Origin: an uncultured Gallionellaceae bacterium
GTDB lineage: Bacteria; Pseudomonadota; Gammaproteobacteria; Burkholderiales; Sulfuricellaceae
DNA length: 5,754 bases
Direction of reading: 5' to 3'
NCBI GenBank assembly: GCA_937873435.1
Contig: CALMWM010000604.1
Span: 1-5,754 of the forward strand
Part shown: one piece after another, positions 1 to 5,754 of the stretch
Position numbering within the stretch: the stretch's first letter is position 1
Layout of the letters: each line of letters begins with the position of its first letter
Program-made: the position numbers and the translations under genes
Notes under the pieces: model-generated
Seen by the model: only the letters and a program-made list of their open reading frames with translations
Databases searched by the model: none
Told to the model about the DNA's origin: nothing

Positions 1-350
1 AAGGCCCCATCGGCGAGGCGCTTGCCGCCAGGCAGCGGGCCGAAGCGGAAGCGCGGCAAATCCATCTCGGTCTGCTGGCGGCGCTGGATCAGGCCTACAG
101 CCGCTACCAGATTGCCCAACGCCAGGTGCGGACATTCGAATCCGGCCTGATGAAGGAAGCGGAAAGCGCCATGAAAGTGGCCGAGGCGGCTTACCGCTTT
201 GGCGAGCGCGGCATTCTCGATTACCTCGACGCCCAGCGCGTATTGCGCAAGACCCGCGTGGACTTCCTCGACGCCCGTTATGAACTGCAAGCCGCGCTGC
301 TGGAAATCGAGCGGCTGCGCGCACTTCCACCAATTGGAGAAAAATCATGA
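1..350 (+). CDS. CzcC/CusC-like outer-membrane efflux protein (TolC family), 5'-truncated by window edge
   Basis: This is the last 115 residues of an outer-membrane channel of a tripartite metal efflux system; reading starts in frame at base 3 and stops at TGA 348-350. TolC-family proteins form trimers that link the periplasmic adaptor to the cell exterior. The fragment is almost wholly amphipathic helix, rich in Ala, Arg, Glu and Leu. It carries the typical C-terminal repeat pattern of the family, in which a tyrosine-rich helix (AYSRYQIAQRQV) is followed by a Gly-containing turn and helix reading YRFGERGILDYLDAQR, then RVDFLDARYELQAALLEIERL. The stop overlaps the start of the adaptor gene (ATGA, 347-350), so the two are translationally coupled in one operon. 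The family call is firm; the exact subtype (CzcC, CnrC or CusC) is inferred from the downstream genes, since the N-terminal part is outside the window. Confidence 0.9.
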   Translation, partial: GPIGEALAARQRAEAEARQIHLGLLAALDQAYSRYQIAQRQVRTFESGLMKEAESAMKVAEAAYRFGERGILDYLDAQRVLRKTRVDFLDARYELQAALLEIERLRALPPIGEKS

Positions 351-1495
351 AACGCCCGCTGTTAACCATTCTCGCCGCCGCATTAATCAGTGCCGCGCTG
401 GGCGGCTGCCAAGAGCAAAAAGCCGCCCCCGCCGCCGCGCCGCCCGCCGATCCTGGGCTGGTGACGGTGCAGCCCGAATTTCTTCCGCGCCTGAAAATCG
501 TCCCCGCCGGCGAGATAGAAACCGCCGAAACCTTGCGCGTCCCGGCTCGCATCGAAGTCGACGAGCAGCGCGTGGCACGCATCGGCGCCGCCGTGACCGG
601 GCGCGTGACCCAGATCCACGCCACTCTCGGCCAGCGGGTGAAGCGCGGCGAAGCACTCGCCACGCTCCACAGCGCCGAGTTGTCCGCCGCCCAACTGGCC
701 TACCTCAAGGCGTTGTCCCAGATGGAATTACAGCGCCGCGCGGTGGATCGCGCCAAATTGCTGTTCGCTTCCGATGTGATCGGCTCCGCCGAACTACACA
801 AGCGCGAAAGCGAACTGGCCCAGGCTCAGGCGGAAATGCAGGCCGCCCACGGCCAGCTCGGCGTGCTGGGCATGACCGGAAGCGCCACCGCGAAGCTGGC
901 GGCGACCCGCGCCGTGCATTCCCTGTCCTCGATCACCGCGACGCTGGACGGGGCGGTGATCGAGCGCAAGGTCACGCCGGGCCAGGTGGTGCAACCGGCG
1001 GATGCGCTGTTTACCGTGGCCGATCTGTCGCATGTCTGGCTGGTGGCCGAAGTGCCCGAGCAGCAAGCCGCGCTGGTGAAACAGGGCGAAGCCGCCCAGG
1101 CCGAGATTCCGGCATTGAACGGAAAACGCATCGAGGGACGGCTGATCTACGTGGCCGATACCGTCGATCCGGGCAGGCGCACGGTCACGGTGCGCATGGA
1201 CGTGGAGAATCCAGATCGTCTGCTCAAACCGGAAATGCTCGCTTCCATGCTGATCCAGGGTACCCCGCAGCGCCGCCTGGCGGTGCCGGCCGCCGCCGTG
1301 GTGCGCGAGGACAACAAGGATCATGTTTTCGTCCGGCTGGATGAGCGGCGTTTCCGTTTGCGACCCGTCACGCTGGGCCAGGAAAGCAACGGCCATGTCC
1401 CGGTGCTGACCGGGCTGAAACCGGGCGAAGCCGTCGTCACCGAAGGCGCGTTCCACCTTGACAACGAGCGCAAGCGCAAGGAACTGGAAGGCTGA
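347..1495 (+). CDS. Heavy-metal efflux RND periplasmic adaptor lipoprotein (CzcB/CusB family)
   Basis: This is the membrane fusion protein that bridges the RND pump and the outer-membrane channel and may pass metal to the pump. It has 382 residues, normal for the family. The N-terminus is a lipoprotein signal: Lys-Arg, a hydrophobic stretch (residues 5-18) and a lipobox LGGC with the lipidated Cys at 21. Gln at +2 suggests an outer-membrane or default destination. A Pro/Ala-rich linker follows to about residue 37. The first half of the lipoyl-like domain is at about 80-107 (GRVTQIHATLGQRVKRGEAL), the helical hairpin spans about 110-175, and the second lipoyl half lies near 198-225 (DGAVIERKVTPGQVVQPADA). 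A beta-barrel and a membrane-proximal domain follow to the end. No His-rich or CusB-like Met-rich N-terminal metal site is obvious. The ATG at 347 overlaps the previous stop and has GGAG at 336-339, 7 nt upstream. The next gene begins one base after the TGA. Confidence 0.93.
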   Translation: MKRPLLTILAAALISAALGGCQEQKAAPAAAPPADPGLVTVQPEFLPRLKIVPAGEIETAETLRVPARIEVDEQRVARIGAAVTGRVTQIHATLGQRVKRGEALATLHSAELSAAQLAYLKALSQMELQRRAVDRAKLLFASDVIGSAELHKRESELAQAQAEMQAAHGQLGVLGMTGSATAKLAATRAVHSLSSITATLDGAVIERKVTPGQVVQPADALFTVADLSHVWLVAEVPEQQAALVKQGEAAQAEIPALNGKRIEGRLIYVADTVDPGRRTVTVRMDVENPDRLLKPEMLASMLIQGTPQRRLAVPAAAVVREDNKDHVFVRLDERRFRLRPVTLGQESNGHVPVLTGLKPGEAVVTEGAFHLDNERKRKELEG

Positions 1496-1496
1496 T

Positions 1497-4400
1497 ATGC
1501 TGGAATCATTGATACGCGCGGCGCTCAAGCAGCGCCTGGTAGTGGCCGTGGTGGCGGTTTGCCTGGTGGCGTTCGGGCTGAATGCCGCGCGCAAGCTGTC
1601 GGTGGACGCCTTCCCGGATGTCACCAACGTCCAGGTGCAGATCGCCACCGAGGCCAAGGGACGCTCGCCCGAGGAGGTCGAACGCTTCGTCACCGTGCCG
1701 CTGGAAATGGCCATGACCGGCCTGCCGGGGCTGGAGGAGATGCGCTCGCTGAACAAGCCGGGCCTGTCGCTGATCACCCTGGTGTTCAGCGACGCCACCG
1801 ATGTGTATTTCGCGCGCCAACTGGTGATGGAGCGGTTGATCGAGGTGGCGGGGCGCATGCCCCAAGGGGTGTCGCCGACGCTGGGGCCGCTCTCCACCGG
1901 CCTCGGCGAGGTCTACCAGTACACCCTGGAACGGCCCGATGACGGGGAACGGGCGCTCAGCCAGGAAGAACTCACCCAGCGCCGCATCGCTCAGGACTGG
2001 GTGGTGCGCCCGCTGCTGCGCGGCATTCCCGGCGTGGCGGAGATCAATTCCCAGGGTGGCTACGTCAAGCAGTACCAGGCGCTGGTCAATCCCGACCGGA
2101 TGCGTCACTACAAGGTCACCCTCCAGGAAGTCTACCAGGCGCTGGCGCGCAACAATGCCAACTCCGGCGGCGGCGTGCTGCCGCATTATGCCGAGCAATA
2201 CCTGATTCGCGGCATCGGCCTGGTCAAGGATCTCGACGACATCCGCAGCATCGTGCTCAAGGAGCAGGACGGCGTGCCGGTGCTGGTGCGCGACGTGGCC
2301 GAGGTCGCCATCGGCCACGAGGTGCGCTACGGCGCGCTGCTGAAGAACGGCGTCACCGAATCGGTGGGCGGCATCGTGATGATGATACGCGCCGGCAACG
2401 CCAAGGAGGTGGTATCGCGCATCAAGGCGCGGGTAGCGGAAATCAACGCCAAGGGCATGCTCCCCGACGGACTCAGGATCGTCCCCTACTATGACCGCAG
2501 CGAACTGGTGGATGCCGCGCTGGATACCGTGGTGAAAGTTCTGCTCGAAGGCGTGGTGCTGGTGATCGTCGTGCTGTTCCTGTTCCTCGGCGACGTGCGC
2601 TCTTCGCTGGTGGTGGTGGCCAGCCTGATCCTGACGCCGCTGATCACCTTCATGGTGATGAACCATTACGGCCTGTCCGCCAACCTGATGTCGCTGGGCG
2701 GCCTGGCCATCGCCACCGGCCTGATCGTGGACGGCTCGGTGGTGGTGGTGGAGAACGCCTTTCAGCGCCTGGCCGAGAACAAGGGCAAGGGGATGAGCCG
2801 GGTGCGGGTGGTGCTGGATGCCGCGACGGAAGTGGGTACGCCGGTGATTTTCGGCGTATCCATCATCATCCTGGTATTCCTGCCGCTGATGACCCTGCAA
2901 GGCATGGAGGGCAAGATGTTCGCCCCGCTGGCCTTCACCATCGCCATCGCATTGTTCGTGTCGCTGGTGCTGGCGCTCACCCTCACCCCGGTGCTGTGTT
3001 CCTACCTGCTGGTGGGCAAGGACGAGCATGACACGCGCCTGGTCGCGCTGGTCAAGAAGCCCTATCTGCGGTTGCTCGACTGGACGCTGGCCAACGGCAA
3101 AAAAACCATCCTGGCCGCCGCCGGGGTTTTCGTGGCCGCCATCCTGCTGTTGCCCTTCCTCGGCACCGCCTTCATTCCCGAAATGAAGGAGGGTTCCATC
3201 GTGCCCGGCATCAATCGCGCGCCCAACATCTCGCTGGAAGAATCCATCAAGCTGGAAATGGAAGCGATGCGTCTGGTGATGCAGGTGCCGGGGGTAAAGT
3301 CCGCCTACTCCGGGGTCGGGCGCGGCGAAAGCCCTGCCGATTCGCAGGGGCAGAACGAGTCCACTCCCATCGTCAGCCTGAAGCCGCGCGAAGAATGGCC
3401 CAAGGGCTGGAGCCAGGACGACATCGCCGCCGCCATTCGCGAAAAACTGATGACCCTGCCGGGAGTGCAGATCGTCATGGCGCAGCCGATCTCCGACCGG
3501 GTGGACGAAATGGTCACCGGGGTGCGCTCCGACGTGGCGATCAAATTGTTCGGCGACGACATGGATCTGCTCAAGCAGAAGGCCGACGCCATCGCCAAGG
3601 TCGCCGCCGCCGTCCAGGGCGCACAGGATTTGAAGGTGGAACGGGTGACCGGCCAGCAATACCTGTCCATCGAAATCGACCGCCAGGCGATAGCTCGCCA
3701 TGGCCTCAACGTGTCGGACATCCACGACGTGATCGAGTCCGCCATCGGCGGCCGGATCGCCACCGAGATATTCGAGGGCGAGCGCCGCTTCGGCGCGGTG
3801 GTGCGCCTGCCGGAGAAATTTCGCGGCGACGTGGAGACCATCCGCGACCTGCTGGTCAGCTCCCCCAACGGCGCGCTGGTGGCGCTGAAAAGCCTGGCCA
3901 ATATCCGCGTCGCCGACGGCCCGGCCCAGATCAGCCGCGAAAAAGCCAAGCGCCGCATCGTGGTGGGGGTCAACGTCAAGGATCGCGACCTCGGCAGTTT
4001 CGTCGCCGAGCTGCAACAGGCCGTGGACGGCAAGGTCAAGCTGCCGGAGGGCTATTATCTGGAGTGGGGCGGCCAGTTCCAGAACATGGAGCGCGCGATG
4101 GGTCACCTCAAGATCATCGTGCCGGTGACCATCGCGGCGATTTTCTTCTGCTGTTCCTGCTGTTCGGTTCGTTGCGTTACGCCGCGCTGATCATCCTGGT
4201 GCTGCCCTTCGCCTCGATCGGCGGCGTGGTGGCGCTGTTCGTCACCGGCGAATACCTGTCGGTGCCGGCCTCGGTGGGCTTCATCGCGCTGTGGGGAATC
4301 GCGGTCTTGAACGGCGTGGTGCTGGTGTCCTATATCCGCAGCCTGCGCAACGAAGGCATGAGCCAGCTGGAAGCGGTGACGCAAGGCTGCAAGCAGCGTT

Positions 4401-4597
4401 TCCGCCCGGTGCTGATGACCGCCACGGTAGCGATGCTGGGTCTGATCCCGATGCTCTTCGCCAGCGGGCCGGGGTCGGAAGTGCAGCGTCCATTGGCGAT
4501 CGTGGTGATCGGCGGACTGATTACCTCCACCCTGCTCACGCTGGTGGTGCTGCCAACATTGTATAAATGGTTCGAGGAAAAACCCGTCGAGGCTTAG
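1497..4597 (+). pseudogene. CzcA/CusA-family heavy-metal RND efflux pump, single-base frameshift in TM8 (possibly a sequencing error)
   Basis: This is the proton-driven inner-membrane pump of the tripartite system. The start is ATG 1497, one base after the adaptor stop, with GGAAGG at 1486-1491. The first frame runs 897 residues to TGA 4188-4190; the frame one base back carries on the family sequence to TAG 4595-4597. One added base in the T4 run at 4141-4144 gives about 1033 residues, the normal length. Visible landmarks are TM1 (about 11-31), the HME hallmark DAFPDVTNVQVQ just after it, TM2-TM4 from about residue 345, and the TM4 motif GLIVDGSVVVVEN with D412 and E419. These match the proton-relay Asp408 and Glu415 of CzcA, but the Asp402 position is Ala406. 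The second periplasmic loop lies between about 560 and 870, and TM8-TM12 follow the break. CusA's three metal-binding Met positions appear as non-Met residues (by eye). This and the DG motif suggest divalent ions. No other in-frame stop is present, so any lesion is recent. Confidence 0.9.
4140..4165 (+). other. Frameshift site in the RND pump gene: short T run followed by a 9-bp tandem repeat
   Basis: Up to the ATT at 4140-4142 (residue Ile882) the upstream frame matches the family (VPVTIAAI). From about 4142 on, the frame starting one base earlier gives FLLLFLLFGSLRYAALI, the expected TM8 end, while the original frame gives a Cys-rich tail and stops at 4188-4190. The T4 run at 4141-4144 would read ATT TTT CTT CTG if it were T5, restoring the family pattern exactly. 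Immediately after lies a perfect 9-bp tandem repeat, CTGCTGTTC at 4148-4156 and 4157-4165, which encodes Leu-Leu-Phe twice in the restored frame. No Shine-Dalgarno-like stimulator or clear downstream hairpin is seen, and the run is not a standard X XXY YYZ slippery heptamer. Programmed frameshifting is therefore the least likely reading; a lost base in a homopolymer, in the genome or in the reads, is most likely. Confidence 0.85.
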
Positions 4598-4669
4598 CTA
4601 TTATTGTCTGATTACCATAGTACGAGAGCTTAACCGCCTCCCCTGTGGGCTAAATCCATGCAAACCAGT

Positions 4670-4695
4670 CCCCTCTCCCACTTGTGGGAGAGGGG
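4670..4695. repeat. Perfect 12-bp palindrome, REP-like intergenic hairpin upstream of the PII gene
   Basis: The left arm CCCCTCTCCCAC (4670-4681) and right arm GTGGGAGAGGGG (4684-4695) are exact reverse complements around a TT centre. In RNA this would form a very stable hairpin with an effective CUUG tetraloop. The right arm runs on into a tract of eight G (4692-4699). The CCCTCTCCC...GGGAGAGGG type is, from general knowledge, a common dispersed intergenic element in many beta- and gammaproteobacteria, so this is probably one copy of a family. It ends about 15 nt before the ribosome binding site of the PII gene. It has no following T tract, so it is not a classical intrinsic terminator on either strand, but it could dampen read-through, stabilise the pump mRNA 3' end or influence PII translation. 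Confidence 0.8.
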
Positions 4696-4706
4696 GGGGC
4701 AAATCA

Positions 4707-4724
4707 ATGAGGAGAAAACCCATG
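4707..4724 (+). promoter_or_regulatory. Ribosome binding site that sets the PII start at 4722
   Basis: GAGGAG at 4709-4714 lies 7 nt before ATG 4722-4724. An upstream in-frame ATG at 4707 would add five residues (MRRKP), but it overlaps this Shine-Dalgarno sequence and has no good site of its own. Starting at 4722 also gives the classical PII N-terminus MKEIKAIIRP. Confidence 0.85.
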
Positions 4725-5048
4725 AAAGAAATCAAGGCCATCATCCGGCCCGGTCGGCTGCATAAAATCCGCGATGCCTTCCGCGCGCTGCCGGGATTCC
4801 CCGGCATGAACATTACCCAGGTGGAAGGATGCAGCGCCCACGCGGGAGAGGAGCAGCGCGGCACGCTGAAGGAGGAATTGACCGACTTCACGAAAAAAGT
4901 CCGCATCGAAATCGTCGCGCCCGACGAACTGGTTCCCGACATCCTGCGCATCATCCGCGACAACGCCCATACCGGCCAGACCGGGGACGGCGTGCTGTGG
5001 GTCACCGATGTGAGCGCGTTCCTTCGCCTGTGTCAGACCGTGGCTTGA
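4722..5048 (+). CDS. PII-like signal protein, metal-pump-linked group (PII-NG)
   Basis: This is a 108-residue protein of the PII (GlnB/GlnK) superfamily, trimeric ligand-sensing proteins. The PII core is clear: MKEIKAIIRP at the start, GMNITQVEG at 28-36, KVRIEIVAPDELV at 59-71 and the B-loop HTGQTGDG at 83-90. Key classical residues differ. By gap-free alignment over the T-loop, the uridylylated Tyr51 of GlnB falls on Glu52 and Gln39 on His40; in the B/C-loops Lys90 becomes Val91 and Arg103 becomes Cys104, while Lys58 is kept as Lys59 and Arg101 as Arg102. The protein therefore cannot be controlled by GlnD uridylylation at that site, and nucleotide binding may be altered. A divergent PII group associated with metal RND pumps and lacking the canonical signatures has been described (PII-NG); position right after the pump fits it. 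Its ligand and partner are not evident here. It sits 124 bp downstream of the pump gene, probably in the same operon, though a palindrome separates them. Confidence 0.88.
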   Translation: MKEIKAIIRPGRLHKIRDAFRALPGFPGMNITQVEGCSAHAGEEQRGTLKEELTDFTKKVRIEIVAPDELVPDILRIIRDNAHTGQTGDGVLWVTDVSAFLRLCQTVA

Positions 5049-5060
5049 TCGCTATTATTT

Positions 5061-5085
5061 GGCCAGGGTGCGCGGCGCCCCGGCT
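5061..5085 (+). terminator. Stem-loop after the PII gene, possible terminator without a T tract
   Basis: GGCC (5061-5064) and GGCU (5082-5085) pair as an outer 4-bp stem, with an A/C mismatch (5065/5081). GGGUGC (5066-5071) and GCGCCC (5075-5080) pair as an inner 6-bp stem, including one G-U, around a GCG loop. It starts 12 nt past the PII stop, where an operon end is expected. No U tract follows, so it is not a canonical intrinsic terminator; it could act as an mRNA 3'-end stabiliser or simply reflect GC-rich sequence. Confidence 0.35.
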
Positions 5086-5096
5086 ACGCATGATGC

Positions 5097-5124
5097 TTGA
5101 ACCATGACGGATATGGATTATTCT
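5097..5124 (+). promoter_or_regulatory. Candidate sigma70-type promoter for the exchanger gene
   Basis: TTGAAC (5097-5102) and TATTCT (5119-5124) are separated by 16 bp, each matching 4 of 6 consensus bases. The surrounding stretch is more AT-rich than the rest of the gap. Transcription would start near 5130-5132, leaving a leader of about 170 nt before the exchanger ATG. The predicted start falls inside the left arm of the inverted repeat at 5125-5136. So either that arm is a DNA operator over the start site, or the real promoter is further upstream if the whole repeat is to fold in RNA. Confidence 0.35.
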
Positions 5125-5229
5125 AGAAACCTCAGTGTCGTGGCGCCTCTTGTGCCCAGGCCGCAGGGCCGTCGGGTATGCCCCGCACCTGCAAAACCGC
5201 ACACTCCAGCCCGTCCAACTGAGGTTTCT
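5125..5229 (+). repeat. 12-bp perfect inverted repeat enclosing an 81-nt structured segment (candidate cis-regulatory RNA or miniature element)
   Basis: AGAAACCTCAGT (5125-5136) is the exact reverse complement of ACTGAGGTTTCT (5218-5229). The 81 nt between can fold further: GCCC/GGGC (5154-5157 with 5166-5169) or the competing GGCC/GGCC (5159-5162 with 5167-5170), a small CGGG/CCCG hairpin around UAUGC in the 5173-5185 area, and an alternative AGUGU/ACACU pairing (5134-5138 with 5201-5205). CCGCAC occurs twice (5183-5188, 5197-5202). A closing stem around small helices, in the 5' leader of an ion transporter and followed by a separate hairpin, is the layout of a riboswitch-like element. I see no signature of the yybP-ykoY manganese or the NiCo riboswitch. 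Alternatives are paired operator half-sites or a miniature element with terminal inverted repeats; no clear target duplication flanks it. Confidence 0.6.
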
Positions 5230-5234
5230 CAGGA

Positions 5235-5263
5235 TGATCGTTTCCACGCGCTGTGAACGATCA
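5235..5263 (+). promoter_or_regulatory. Strong leader hairpin 40 nt before the exchanger start
   Basis: TGATCGTT (5235-5242) pairs with AACGATCA (5256-5263). After a two-base bulge (5243-5244), CAC (5245-5247) pairs with GTG (5253-5255) around the loop GCGCT. It lies just 5 nt past the 12-bp inverted repeat and 27 nt before the AGGA ribosome binding site. Only a weak AATTTG follows, so efficient intrinsic termination is unlikely. It could serve as an expression platform acting on translation, or as a palindromic protein-binding site. Confidence 0.5.
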
Positions 5264-5302
5264 ATTTGTGGATGCTCCACCTTACGAGAAAGGAACCGCT
5301 TC

Positions 5303-5754
5303 ATGATCCTGTGGCTGGAATTATTGTTGTGCCTGGCCGTCATCGGCTTTGCCGGCTGGCATCTCTCCCGCAACGGCGACATCATCGCGGAAAAGACCGG
5401 CATGTCGGCTTCGTGGGTCGGCCTGATCCTGCTATCAACTGCAACCTCGCTGCCGGAACTGATAACCGGGCTGTCCGCCGTGACCGTAGCCAACGTCCCC
5501 GACATCGCGGTGGGTGACGTGTTGGGCAGCGCGGTGTTCAATCTGGCGATTCTGGTGGTGCTGGATGCCCTTTACCGGCGCGAGAGCCTGTATAGCCGCG
5601 CCGCGCAGGGGCATATCCTGTCGGCGGCGCTGGGGGCGCTGCTGCTGGCTTGCGCCGCCTTCAGCATCCTGCTCGACCGGACCGGCGCCAGTCCGGCGCT
5701 GGGGCATGTCGGGTTATACACGCCGGTTATCGTGCTGGTCTATTTCATGTCCAT
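5303..5754 (+). CDS. CaCA-family cation exchanger (sodium/calcium exchanger-like), 3' end outside window
   Basis: This is the N-terminal 150 residues of an inner-membrane antiporter of the Ca2+:cation antiporter superfamily, which expels calcium or another cation in exchange for Na+ or H+. The start is ATG 5303, with AGGA at 5291-5294, 8 nt upstream; the frame stays open to the window end. Hydrophobic segments lie at about 2-20, 36-62, 70-90, 104-124 and 137 onward. Segments two and three form the first alpha-repeat: TATSLPEL (46-53) followed by GDVLGSAVFN (71-80). T48, S49, E52, S76 and N80 fit, in identity and spacing, the ion-binding residues T50, S51, E54, S77 and N81 of the archaeal exchanger NCX_Mj (from memory). 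The usual GNxxGSN is changed to GDxxGSA. The second alpha-repeat is not visible, so ion choice cannot be judged. It is likely a separate unit from the pump operon, given the 254-bp structured gap. Confidence 0.85.
   Translation, partial: MILWLELLLCLAVIGFAGWHLSRNGDIIAEKTGMSASWVGLILLSTATSLPELITGLSAVTVANVPDIAVGDVLGSAVFNLAILVVLDALYRRESLYSRAAQGHILSAALGALLLACAAFSILLDRTGASPALGHVGLYTPVIVLVYFMS

Noticed and set aside
199..1344. Long + strand open frame overlapping the adaptor gene in another frame
   Set aside because: The product is Arg/Ala/Gly-rich with no family resemblance, typical of an off-frame reading; the 347-1495 frame is a clear adaptor protein.
3099..3105. A7 run in the pump gene as a frameshift site
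   Set aside because: The frame is kept across it (Gly-Lys-Lys-Thr) and the protein remains family-like on both sides, so nothing shows slippage there.
1506..4106. Very long antisense open frame (866 codons) opposite the pump gene
   Set aside because: It is the codon-bias shadow of a GC-rich gene: the product is His- and Gln-rich and low in complexity with no recognisable domain, while the + strand encodes a clear RND pump.
4140..4150. Programmed -1 ribosomal frameshift making two pump products
   Set aside because: No canonical slippery heptamer, no upstream Shine-Dalgarno stimulator and no evident downstream structure; RND pumps are not known to use this.
4604..4633. Promoter for the PII gene (TTGTCT with a downstream AT-rich hexamer)
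   Set aside because: The -35-like TTGTCT has no convincing -10 partner at 16-18 bp, so I do not annotate it.
5125..5229. Known metal riboswitch (yybP-ykoY or NiCo class)
   Set aside because: I looked by eye for the conserved GGGGAGUAG-type loop of yybP-ykoY and for the conserved NiCo bulge sequences and did not find them; a covariance-model scan would be decisive.
5104..5256. 50-codon open frame in the gap before the exchanger (starts MTDMDYSRN)
   Set aside because: No Shine-Dalgarno sequence before its ATG, Pro/Arg-rich composition, and it coincides with the structured inverted-repeat region; a leader peptide cannot be excluded but is unsupported.

Overview
The window looks like a chromosomal or island segment of a GC-rich proteobacterium, most likely a betaproteobacterium. 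This is inferred from strong C/G preference at third codon positions, Proteobacteria-type heavy-metal RND pump proteins and a CCCCTCTCCC-type intergenic palindrome. All genes are on the + strand and run in one direction.

Layout. (1) 1-350: the C-terminal end of a TolC/CzcC-like outer-membrane efflux protein. (2) 347-1495: a lipoprotein periplasmic adaptor of the CzcB/CusB family, joined to the first gene by an ATGA stop/start overlap. (3) 1497-4597: the inner-membrane heavy-metal RND pump (CzcA/CusA family), one base after the adaptor stop. Its reading frame is broken by a single apparent missing base at about 4141-4145, inside transmembrane segment 8. Restoring one T gives a full-length pump of about 1033 residues. 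(4) 4598-4721: a gap holding a perfect 12-bp palindrome just before a good ribosome binding site. (5) 4722-5048: a small PII-family signalling protein of the divergent group linked to metal pumps (PII-NG), lacking the classical uridylylated tyrosine. (6) 5049-5302: a 254-bp gap rich in structure, with a hairpin, a promoter-like pair, a 12-bp inverted repeat enclosing 81 nt, and a second strong hairpin. (7) 5303 to the window end: the N-terminal half of a CaCA-family cation/proton or sodium/calcium exchanger.

How the parts fit together. The first three genes encode a tripartite pump spanning both membranes, which would export metal ions from periplasm or cytoplasm to the outside. Pump sequence features (DG rather than DAA in TM4, no CusA-type methionine triad by eye) favour divalent cations such as Zn, Co, Ni or Cd over Cu(I)/Ag(I), but the exact metal cannot be read from sequence. 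The PII-like protein probably senses a ligand connected with pump function. The exchanger downstream is probably a separate transcription unit with its own leader, and makes this a cation-homeostasis neighbourhood.

Most worth a second look: the exchanger leader (5125-5263), which has the layout of a cis-regulatory RNA but matches no motif I recognise; the PII-NG protein with its altered T-loop; and the pump frameshift, which is either a sequencing error or a true inactivation.
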